From: JAHBVH01 sp034437715
GTDB taxonomy: Bacteria > Chloroflexota > Anaerolineae > Caldilineales > Caldilineaceae
Assembly: GCA_034437715.1 (NCBI GenBank)
Contig: DAOTTR010000437.1
Coordinates: 1-14,513 of the forward strand
Length of the DNA: 14,513 nt
Direction: 5' to 3'
The stretch's first letter is position 1, and the number at the start of each line of letters is the position of its first letter. The notes under the pieces were generated by a model. It ran no database searches. It saw only the letters and a list, made by a program, of their open reading frames with translations, and had not been told where the DNA came from. Shown here one piece after another: positions 7,297-13,348 of the stretch. A program made the position numbers and the translations under genes.

Positions 7297-7344
7297 AAAA
7301 AAAAGGAACCTGCCCAGTGTAAGTTCCTTGGGCAAATTCCTTTT
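7297..7344 (-). terminator. Rho-independent terminator after the peptide genes
   Basis: On the minus strand AAAAGGAA (7344-7337) and TGCCCA (7334-7329) pair with TGGGCA (7316-7311) and TTCCTTTT (7308-7301). There is a small internal loop, and the eight T of 7304-7297 extend past the stem. This is a textbook terminator about 95 nt downstream of the last peptide gene and upstream of the M50 promoter. The peptides are therefore likely made from their own short mRNA. Confidence 0.8.
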
Positions 7345-7350
7345 GGTTGC

Positions 7351-7380
7351 TGTCTGCCGCTGGGGGAGAGGCGGCAGACA
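7351..7380. repeat. 10-bp hairpin between peptide genes and terminator
   Basis: tgtctgccgc (7351-7360) pairs perfectly with gcggcagaca (7371-7380). In the peptide transcript it lies between the last stop codon and the terminator. It may stabilise the 3' end of a short, abundant mRNA. Confidence 0.5.
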
Positions 7381-7433
7381 TGCAGTGTCGTATATGATGG
7401 CTTGTATCATTCCGTCCCCTACAAGCAACAGCA

Positions 7434-7596
7434 GAAGCTTAGACCCAGATCCAGCGCCACTTGAGGCAGGGATAGTAGACCGTCCACCAGAGTACCCGTT
7501 TGCTGCAAGTGCCGATATAGGGAATGTAGATCCAGAGCATTTCCAGGCGATTTTCTAACTGTTCCATGGCGAAGTCTTGTTTGGTCAACATGATTG
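7434..7596 (-). repeat. 163-bp tandem duplication, unit 1 (peptide gene copy)
   Basis: This unit repeats at 7658-7820, an offset of 224 bp. It spans the whole peptide gene from gaagctt (containing the stop) to just 5' of the ATG (gattg), excluding the ribosome-binding sites. Those and the 61-bp spacer differ. Only seven differences are seen within the 153 coding bases. Confidence 0.9.
7439..7591 (-). CDS. aromatic cationic peptide precursor, copy 1 (putative secreted RiPP-like peptide)
   Basis: A 50-residue ORF with a very good ribosome-binding site (AAGGAG at 7605-7600, 8 nt before ATG). I know no family for it. Residues 1-18 (MLTKQDFAMEQLENRLEM) are amphipathic and mixed-charge, like a leader. 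Residues 19-50 have no acidic residue, four basic ones (Lys31, Arg32, Lys44, Arg46), six Trp (20, 35, 36, 45, 47, 49), four Tyr (22, 25, 39, 40) and two Cys (29, 42). They end in WRWIWV. It differs from copy 2 only at residue 32 (Arg here, Lys there). Next to a PqqD-like/M50 protease, a thiol oxidoreductase and an ABC exporter it is best read as a precursor of an exported, possibly disulfide-bonded peptide. A small membrane protein is an alternative. Confidence 0.8.
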   Translation of the reverse strand: MLTKQDFAMEQLENRLEMLWIYIPYIGTCSKRVLWWTVYYPCLKWRWIWV

Positions 7597-7657
7597 TTTC
7601 TCCTTATAACTGAATTAACTGAATGGTGTGATTAGGCTTAGCGTGTGTAGGGTAGAT

Positions 7658-7820
7658 GAAGCTTAGACCCAGATCCAGCGCCACTTGAGGCAGGGATAGT
7701 AGACCGTCCACCAGAGTACTTTCTTGCTGCAAGTGCCGATGTAGGGGATGTAGATCCAGAGCATTTCCAGGCGATTTTCTAGCTGTTCCATGGCGAAGTC
7801 TTGTTTGGTCAACATGATTG
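7658..7820 (-). repeat. 163-bp tandem duplication, unit 2 (peptide gene copy)
   Basis: Partner of 7434-7596. Three of the seven coding differences fall in one codon (AAA here, CGG in copy 1, giving Lys32/Arg32). The other four are single synonymous changes (Leu12, Ile23, Tyr25, Lys31). The spacer between units has no detectable similarity to either. Confidence 0.9.
7663..7815 (-). CDS. aromatic cationic peptide precursor, copy 2 (putative secreted RiPP-like peptide)
   Basis: A 50-residue near-identical partner of the peptide at 7439-7591, first in the transcript. The start at 7815 is chosen rather than the upstream in-frame ATG at 7884. The duplicated unit begins here, and AAAGGA (about 7829-7824) lies about 8 nt upstream. 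The 23-residue extension has no counterpart in copy 1. Leader-like residues 1-18 are followed by a core with Cys29 and Cys42, six Trp, four Tyr and the basic residues Lys31, Lys32, Lys44, Arg46. The two genes are 71 bp apart and share the promoter region near 7926-7999 and the terminator at 7297-7344. The function as bacteriocin, signal or surface peptide cannot be told from sequence. Confidence 0.8.
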   Translation of the reverse strand: MLTKQDFAMEQLENRLEMLWIYIPYIGTCSKKVLWWTVYYPCLKWRWIWV

Positions 7821-7925
7821 AGTTCCTTTCACTTGATTGTACAGTTGAAGATAGACGATTGAAGCGTTTGCGACCAGCGGTCATTCGATTGATTTCGTTT
7901 GATGCGCTTGTTTGCGTTCGCTCTT

Positions 7926-8005
7926 ATAGCTCTATTGTAGCGGAGTGGCGGGGCCAAATGTAGAGGTACATTCTGAGACTTTTGCCAATTTGTCTATAGA
8001 TTGGC
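7926..8005 (-). promoter_or_regulatory. candidate promoter and operator of the peptide genes
   Basis: On the minus strand TACAAT (7939-7934) is followed by AGAGCTAT, almost the same block as at the TlpA-like gene. Upstream lie attctgaga (core t7972) and ttgtctatag (core t7993), degenerate forms of the TTTCTAT motif. They are 21 bp apart and 33 and 54 bp from the -10, the same geometry as the TlpA-like promoter. The outer core sits inside an inverted repeat gccaat/attggc (7984-7989/8000-8005). An oppositely oriented ttgatagatt lies at 8013-8022. The leader to the first peptide ATG is about 115 nt, with nothing recognisable in it. Confidence 0.5.
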
Positions 8006-8036
8006 AGGAGATTTGATAGATTAGCTCTGGCAGCGC

Positions 8037-8171
8037 AATCAATTTACATAACGATGCAGGCATGGTTTTTCACCCCTGGGAACGCCGCCAGGATGGCGGC
8101 AAACGCATGATTGCCACCAGGATCAGGAACCCCTGGGCGCGTTCCCGGCTGCATCGTAATCCATTTACATA
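8037..8171. mobile_element. MITE-like element with terminal inverted repeats and flanking direct repeat
   Basis: A 107-bp unit (8051-8157) begins acgatgcag and ends ctgcatcgt, a perfect 9-bp terminal inverted repeat, with a second inverted pair inside (gggaacgc at 8078-8085, gcgttccc at 8139-8146). It is bounded by a 14-bp direct repeat, 13 of 14 identical: aatcaatttacata at 8037-8050 and aatccatttacata at 8158-8171. This looks like a target-site duplication. No ORF is inside. It lies between the phosphatase gene and the peptide promoter. Confidence 0.65.
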
Positions 8172-8196
8172 AGTCCCACTTAGGACAGTAGAAAGA

Positions 8197-8331
8197 AATA
8201 AGTATCCAGTAGGGGCGGCTTGCAGCCGCCCGTTCGCAGCGAGCCAAACGCGGGGCGGCGGCAAGGCCGCCCCTACGCATGATTTTGTTTGGCAAGCGCT
8301 GGATACTGATTTCTTTGAAAGCGCCTTAGAC
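8197..8331. repeat. dispersed hairpin repeat, copy B
   Basis: Second copy of the element at 193-326, same orientation, one base longer. The hairpin arms gtaggggcggcttgc and ...ccgcccctac are kept, with two stem changes and one insertion. Its end (gcgccttagac) includes the stop codon of the PP2C gene (TAA at 8328-8326) and the preceding Val codon, so the element abuts or supplies the 3' end of that gene. Confidence 0.85.
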
Positions 8332-9291
8332 AGAACGCGAGATCAGCAACAGATAGAGGGTTAGCAACGTCAAGAGGGAGACCATGCTCAACAGGAGCAA
8401 GGTGAATGGCGCGGGCTTATTGGTGTGGGATGGATCTTCTTGGAGCAAGAAAGCCGCCGGTGTATGGGACAGCCCAGCGTCGAGCGCGCCCTGCTTGCCA
8501 GACGGTAGGACGGCCACCAACGCGGTCATATCATCGATTTCACCACTGGCTTCGGACGCGGCAACCAAGGCATCAACCGCGGCTTGGGGATCGCCGCGCT
8601 GCTCCATGACAATCTGCTGCATGGTTTCGGGGGCTAGCCGTTTATAGATGCCGTCGGTGCAGAGTAACAGCAGATCACCAGGGCAGATGTGCAGATATTC
8701 TTCCATTTGCTGGGAGCCGGGCGCGATCACGCCGCGCGCCAGGTTAACCCCATGTTGCGCGCCCAGATAGCGCTGCAACTGATTACGGCCAGGGTGATGC
8801 TCGGCTTCTTGCGCCGAGATCGTGCCCGCGTCGAACGCGGCCTGCGCCCACGTATGATCGGTGGTGAGTGGATAGAGGTGCCAGTTACGCAGTAGATAGG
8901 CGCGGCTGTCGCCCAGGTGCATTACATACAATTTTTCGCCAGCCAGCGCCGTCAGTACAAGCGTAGTGCTCATGCCCTTCCACTGTGGATTGCGCTTGGC
9001 TTCAAAGAGGATCTCCTCATTGGCGTGTAAGATCGCGCTGGCCAGCCACTCCGACAAGGTTTCGTGGGGATCGGGGCGTTCCTCCAATGCCGCGCGCACA
9101 GCTTCCACGGCAATGCGACTGGCCTGTGCCCCACCCTCGGTGGAGGTGACCCCGTCGGCGACCAGGGCCACATAAATGGGATAGGGCAAGTCGGCGCGTT
9201 CAATGGCAAACCAGCCATGATGGTCGTCATTTTCTGTGCCACGCATGCCTTGCTGGCTCTTCCAAGCAACTAGCGGTGTGAGTGGATTCAT
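8326..9291 (-). CDS. PP2C-family Ser/Thr phosphatase with C-terminal membrane anchor
   Basis: A 321-residue phosphatase that would reverse phosphorylation by the kinase encoded upstream. PP2C motifs run in order: RGTENDD (18-24 region, metal-binding acids), ADGVTSTEGG (45-54, with Asp46/Gly47), MSTTLVL (107-113), GDSRAYL (127-133), HPGRNQL (166-172), CTDGIYKRL (211-219, Asp213) and DDMTALV (253-259). The usual GMGG glycine loop is replaced by GVTSTEGG, a variation seen in other bacterial PP2Cs. Residues 294-317 form a single Leu-rich helix at the very C-terminus, giving a tail-anchored protein with its catalytic domain in the cytoplasm. The start at 9291 lies 15 nt after the kinase stop, with a weak ribosome-binding site, suggesting coupling. 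The last codons lie in a repeat. Confidence 0.95.
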   Translation of the reverse strand: MNPLTPLVAWKSQQGMRGTENDDHHGWFAIERADLPYPIYVALVADGVTSTEGGAQASRIAVEAVRAALEERPDPHETLSEWLASAILHANEEILFEAKRNPQWKGMSTTLVLTALAGEKLYVMHLGDSRAYLLRNWHLYPLTTDHTWAQAAFDAGTISAQEAEHHPGRNQLQRYLGAQHGVNLARGVIAPGSQQMEEYLHICPGDLLLLCTDGIYKRLAPETMQQIVMEQRGDPQAAVDALVAASEASGEIDDMTALVAVLPSGKQGALDAGLSHTPAAFLLQEDPSHTNKPAPFTLLLLSMVSLLTLLTLYLLLISRSV

Positions 9292-9306
9292 CGGATACCG
9301 TTCCAG

Positions 9307-11202
9307 CTAGGGTTGATAGGTATAATGCCGAACTTCGCTGACATCTTGCAAAATGGTTTGGGGATTCGTACAGGCGACAAAGCGCACGCCCCAATCAAAG
9401 CCCTGGGGATTACGCGCCAGCGTGCGCAGCAGTGGATCAGGGCTTTCGCGCAATTTGCTCAAGCTGACCGTTCCCTGGGGGGCGCGCCCCGCGCCAATTG
9501 GCGAGCGTTTGTCAGACGCTTTGTTGGGATCCCAAAAGACCAATTCATAACAGTGATCGGGTGCCAGCGTGGCACCCGTGATCTGCCAAGCAAATTCCAC
9601 CCGGTCTTGCGCCGAGACCACGCCCGCCGGCGGTGCGACCAGCCGCATTGTGCCGAATACCGGTGTCGGTTGGCGCGTCGGCGTGGCAGGCCGTGTCGCT
9701 GTCCCTGTGGGCAGGGGCCGTGTGGGGGATGGCGTCGCCGTGAGCGTCGGCGGCAAGGGTGTCGCGGTTGGCCGCGGGGTTGGCGTAAAGGGTATCAAGG
9801 TGGGTGGCGTGGTCAGGGATGGCATCACGAGTGCTGCCAAGGTTGGGATGGCTTGCGTTGATGTGGCAGGCCGCGCAGCCAAGGTTGGCGGGGGCAGGGT
9901 AGACATAGATTTTCCAATCGGCGCGGGTTGTTGGGTCAATGATGGCTGGTCGGCCATCACCGGCAACAGTGCGGCACCGGCGTTCATTGCTGGCACCGCT
10001 GCCGATTCAGTGATGATAACAGTGGGCGCTATTGATGCGGACACCAACTTTTGCGTGGACGGATCGCCATCTGCAATCGATGTTAGAAAACGCAAGCTGA
10101 CAACAACCAAGATCACAAGCCCAGCCAGTATCCAGCGCATCTGTACGCTGCTTTGGATGCTGGGCAGACGCGCGACAAACCGATCAACCTTGGCGCGCAA
10201 TCCGACGGTGCGCGATGGCAGGACAACACCCAATTGCGCCAACAAACTTGCCAGCGCCGCGGCAAACTCGGCGGCTGTGGGGCGCTGGCGCGGATCACGC
10301 GCCAGGGTGCGCGCCAGCAATTGTTGGAGAGCGGCGATCACTTGTTGGCTGGTGGCACCAGTTGCCGCTTGTTGCAGCCCGGCAAAAACATGGGCACGAT
10401 AGTCGATATAATCTTGGTAGACATATTGCCGCCGCCAGGGACGCAGCCCAGCGAGCATGTAACAACAGATCAAGCCCAGCGCATAGAGATCCCATGCCGG
10501 ATCGACGGGCAGCAGCGCTTTTTCGTGCGCCTCCTGCAACTCCGGGGCCATCCACAAGCGCGAGCCAGAGATCAACTTCGCTTCGCCAATGCGCGCCGCC
10601 ACACCAAAATCGATCAGCACAGGTTGGATTGTGCCCGGTTTGGCTGTGGGCATGGGTGGCGTACGAAAGAGGATGTTCTCTGGCTTTAGATCGCGGTGGA
10701 CACAGTGGTGGGCATGCAGATCAGCCAGCGTCTGTGCCAACTCATAGGCAATGCCCAGGGCGAGATCGAGGGGCAGGGGACGCTTGCCGACAAAGGCGTT
10801 CAGCGTACCGCCAGCCAAATATTCAGTGATGAGAAAATCGGGGTTGTCCGGCCAATCGGGCAGGCTACCGGCAAAGATGGGGGGCGTAAACCAGGTGCGC
10901 AGGCCGCCTTGGCCTTTGCGCTGGATCGGCTGCATTTGGGCAATGCCAGGGTGGGCGCGCAACCCTTGCAGCCAAGCCACCGAGTTGTGAATCGCCCGGC
11001 GGTTGGTCTCTGCGCGCACCCGCTGTTGGACACAGGCAATCTTCAAAATAACCTTGCGGTGGCGGCGGTCGGTAGCCAGCAAGATTTCGGACATCTTGCT
11101 ATCGGTTGGCAACAGCCCCTGCACACGATAATCCAGATCGCCCAACGGCAGCACCGCGGCTGGATCGGCTGGATCGGGTGCAGCGGAACTACGCCTCAGC
11201 AA
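9307..11202 (-). CDS. transmembrane Ser/Thr protein kinase (PknB-like) with extracytoplasmic domain
   Basis: A 631-residue kinase starting with TTG at 11202, overlapping the upstream gene by 14 nt and preceded by GAGGTGA. The first in-frame ATG (Met37) would cut into the kinase domain. The cytoplasmic domain (about 25-320) has Lys54 in VILK, Glu65 as candidate helix-C acid, HRDLKPEN (169-176), DFG (198-200), APE (219-221) and a RQRPTA motif (305-310). The glycine loop is degenerate (GLLPTDSKMSEI, no GxGxxG). A juxtamembrane stretch leads to a helix (about 357-373), then a Ser/Ala/Pro/Thr-rich stalk that is nearly all Pro and Thr around 465-515, and a C-terminal domain of about 115 residues with Ig/Fn3-like Trp/Tyr spacing. 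It contains Cys residues and ends HYTYQP. It should phosphorylate the FHA-linked proteins nearby in response to an outside signal. Confidence 0.93.
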   Translation of the reverse strand: MLRRSSAAPDPADPAAVLPLGDLDYRVQGLLPTDSKMSEILLATDRRHRKVILKIACVQQRVRAETNRRAIHNSVAWLQGLRAHPGIAQMQPIQRKGQGGLRTWFTPPIFAGSLPDWPDNPDFLITEYLAGGTLNAFVGKRPLPLDLALGIAYELAQTLADLHAHHCVHRDLKPENILFRTPPMPTAKPGTIQPVLIDFGVAARIGEAKLISGSRLWMAPELQEAHEKALLPVDPAWDLYALGLICCYMLAGLRPWRRQYVYQDYIDYRAHVFAGLQQAATGATSQQVIAALQQLLARTLARDPRQRPTAAEFAAALASLLAQLGVVLPSRTVGLRAKVDRFVARLPSIQSSVQMRWILAGLVILVVVSLRFLTSIADGDPSTQKLVSASIAPTVIITESAAVPAMNAGAALLPVMADQPSLTQQPAPIGKSMSTLPPPTLAARPATSTQAIPTLAALVMPSLTTPPTLIPFTPTPRPTATPLPPTLTATPSPTRPLPTGTATRPATPTRQPTPVFGTMRLVAPPAGVVSAQDRVEFAWQITGATLAPDHCYELVFWDPNKASDKRSPIGAGRAPQGTVSLSKLRESPDPLLRTLARNPQGFDWGVRFVACTNPQTILQDVSEVRHYTYQP

Positions 11203-13159
11203 TCGTCACCTCGTCTTCGCCATGCAGCCGAAATTCATAGACGATCTGGCCAAAGCTGAGCAGATCATTGTGGCGCAGGAGCATCTCTTCCCCCGCATTC
11301 AAGCGCTTCCAATTGAGGAAGGTGCCCGATGTGCTGGCGTTATCGCGCAGATAGAGGCGTCCATCGCGTTGGACAATCACCGCGTGTTCGCGCGAAATGC
11401 TTTTGTCGTTGATGACCACCGTGTTGTGCTTGCTGTGGCGGCCAATGTGAATCTGGCGCACCTGACCAGGGGCCGGGTTGAGGCCATAGACCGGCAATTC
11501 TTTGGGCAGATTCGGATCGCTGCTCGACCGCACCAGATAGCCAAGAATAGGTTGATCGACTTCTTGAACACGATAAGTAGCCTCTTCATCCTCGAAGCGC
11601 GGGGGGCGCATGGACGCATCGGCTGCATCATGCTCTTGGACGAACGTACTCACCCGCGACGCGGGGCGGGCAGGCGGTGGCGTCACCGGTACGGCCACAT
11701 CGGCCAGCGGCAGATCAACGGCGAAGCGCTGCTCCCCTTTGGCATCCTGCCCCTGCAACTGAAAGCGGCCCGTGGGCAGCGGTTGCGAATTTTCATCCAG
11801 GTTATAGAGGGGATCGGCGGCTTTGTAGCGATCGGCGGGCTGTGCTTTGCGGGTGCGCCGCTTGTGTCGATCACGCGATTCGGCATAGACAAAATAGCCA
11901 ATCAACAGCAGCAGCACAGGCAAACTCACCTGGAGCACACTGCGGGGCAGGGCAATTTGTAACCCTGGAATCACAATGGCACCGGGCGGGTTGGGGGCAG
12001 CGCTATCGCTAGGCACGTTCGCGGGTAGGGCGGCAACCGCTTGGGGCGCGGCTTGGGTTGTCATTGCACTTTGGTCGTTCGCGGCTATTGCAACCTGGCT
12101 TTCAGAACCGGTTAGCACCGTCTGGGCAGCCAGCGCAGCACCAGTCGCCACCAGCACAACATTTGCAAACGCGGCTGAACCCAAATTATCACTCAGCGTT
12201 GTGCCATCGGGCAGTTGCAGGCGGACTTCCAGCGTCTGTGGGTCGGCAACATTGGTTTGAAAGGTCAGTACACGTTGGTTATGCGCCGCGGCAATGCGTT
12301 CCCAAAGTGGCGGCAGGACGGTCGGGCTCTCCAGCGTGGTGTAGTGTCCACCCGTTGCTTGCGCCAGTTGGGCGAGTGGATTGTCACTGCTGGCTTGCGC
12401 GACACTGTTGCGCAGTTGTACCACATGAATTTGCACAGCTAACGCCTGGGCGGCTTCCACCACCGGCGCAACCGCCAATCCAGCCGCGTCCGCCGAGATG
12501 AGCAGGAGCACGCGCGGGGCGGGCAACGATGTCGGGCTTGCTTCAAATTGTTGCAACGCGTCGATCAACATTGGCGCGGTCAACGGTGTGCCAGTCAACG
12601 CTGTCGGTTGATTTTGGATAATGCTGTTGAAGACCAGGTTGGGTTCTTGCGTCCACGCCTGAATGCTTTCTGCGGCTGTTGGTGACAGGTGGTAGGCCGC
12701 CAACCAATCTTGGTTGCGCAGCAAAATGTTGTTCTCGATCAAGTCGAGCAGCGCACCGGTCATCTCGGTGTAGCGCGTCTGCCCATCGATGAACAGATCA
12801 TTGGGGTCAATCGCCACCATGAATTGAATACCCTGCTGGGTCGTGCTATCGGTTAGGATCGCCTGTTGCTCGCCATTCAAAAGAATTTGCAGGGGCACAG
12901 TCGTTCGCTCGGCTGGCCAATCCGTACCGGCAACAGTGATGCCAATCGTCGGAAAGCCACTGGCATCCAACGTAGCAATGGTCAGCGGCGGTTCGCCTGT
13001 GCTCTGGGCGTGAATGGATTGTGCAAAACTGTTACCCAGCAACAGCAACGTGGCAAGCAAAAAGGGGGCCCACAAGCGGCGGCAATAGTGCGCCCTGGTG
13101 ACAACCTGTTGCATATATTGGTATAAGCCGTGAATCGACAGATCAATCTGATTGTACAT
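11189..13159 (-). CDS. membrane protein with degenerate VWA ectodomain and cytoplasmic FHA domain
   Basis: A 656-residue protein, first gene of the kinase-phosphatase operon. It has a signal segment (hydrophobic 30-43, export side around NSFAQSIHAQ), an extracytoplasmic VWA-like region (about 60-345), a Pro/Ala-rich linker, one TM helix (409-427) followed by basic RDRHKRRTRK, and a cytoplasmic tail ending in an FHA domain (about 555-645). FHA hallmarks are clear: HIGRHS (571-576), SREH (589-592) and STSGTFLN (609-616). The VWA strand after FMVAI has DPND (118-121) instead of the DxSxS metal site, but the late motif LAQLAQATGGHYTTL (262-276) fits. The start at 13159 has AAGGA about 9 nt upstream. 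It likely binds phospho-Thr peptides, possibly the kinase itself, and an outside ligand. The annotation as VWA is less sure than FHA. Confidence 0.85.
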   Translation of the reverse strand: MYNQIDLSIHGLYQYMQQVVTRAHYCRRLWAPFLLATLLLLGNSFAQSIHAQSTGEPPLTIATLDASGFPTIGITVAGTDWPAERTTVPLQILLNGEQQAILTDSTTQQGIQFMVAIDPNDLFIDGQTRYTEMTGALLDLIENNILLRNQDWLAAYHLSPTAAESIQAWTQEPNLVFNSIIQNQPTALTGTPLTAPMLIDALQQFEASPTSLPAPRVLLLISADAAGLAVAPVVEAAQALAVQIHVVQLRNSVAQASSDNPLAQLAQATGGHYTTLESPTVLPPLWERIAAAHNQRVLTFQTNVADPQTLEVRLQLPDGTTLSDNLGSAAFANVVLVATGAALAAQTVLTGSESQVAIAANDQSAMTTQAAPQAVAALPANVPSDSAAPNPPGAIVIPGLQIALPRSVLQVSLPVLLLLIGYFVYAESRDRHKRRTRKAQPADRYKAADPLYNLDENSQPLPTGRFQLQGQDAKGEQRFAVDLPLADVAVPVTPPPARPASRVSTFVQEHDAADASMRPPRFEDEEATYRVQEVDQPILGYLVRSSSDPNLPKELPVYGLNPAPGQVRQIHIGRHSKHNTVVINDKSISREHAVIVQRDGRLYLRDNASTSGTFLNWKRLNAGEEMLLRHNDLLSFGQIVYEFRLHGEDEVTIAEA

Positions 13160-13262
13160 AAATCACTTCCTTCGCTTGCCCGGATGACAGTACCCCAATT
13201 GCTGAACCAAGTGTATCCCATCGTTGGCGAAAAATCTTGTGTGCTACCTGGCAAAATCGCTG

Positions 13263-13348
13263 AAGTTTCTATCAATGTGGGGCAAGTTTCTATCAGGCGT
13301 CGCCAATCGCGCATAGAATCTATCAAGAGGGACAACGAATCTATCAAT
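13263..13348 (-). promoter_or_regulatory. four-site TGATAGA operator array before the VWA/FHA-kinase-PP2C operon
   Basis: Plus-strand cores TCTATCA start at 13268, 13289, 13319 and 13340, so two pairs with 21-bp spacing are separated by 30 bp. The first pair reads aagtttctatca, the second gaatctatca. A possible -10 (TACACT, 13215-13210, four of six) lies 53 bp from the nearest core. No convincing -35 is seen. The distal site contains the stop codon of the FHA-winged-helix gene (TGA at 13346-13344). The repeats are directly visible. Binding by the neighbouring regulator is inference. Confidence 0.65.

Noticed and set aside
7328..7558. Plus-strand frame across peptide copy 1
   Set aside because: It is the antisense of the peptide gene and its terminator. 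The minus-strand reading has the ribosome-binding site and the synonymous-change pattern.
7816..7884. 23-residue N-terminal extension of peptide copy 2
   Set aside because: Absent from copy 1. The internal ATG has a ribosome-binding site and marks the start of the coding similarity.
382..8325. Radical SAM, YcaO, LanM/LanB or cyclodehydratase partner for the peptides
   Set aside because: None of the coding regions carries the relevant motifs. A modifying enzyme, if any, must lie outside the window.
9569..10402. Plus-strand open frame of 277 codons opposite the kinase gene
   Set aside because: Low-complexity Val/Gly/Arg translation that mirrors the Pro/Thr-rich stalk and kinase codons. No independent evidence.
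11222..11962. Plus-strand open frame of 246 codons opposite the FHA end of the VWA/FHA gene
   Set aside because: Antisense to clear FHA motifs. No recognisable protein features.
13263..13348. CRISPR-like short repeat array
   Set aside because: Repeat cores are only 7-12 bp with 21- and 30-bp periods, and the same motif is scattered at other promoters. It fits operator sites, not CRISPR.
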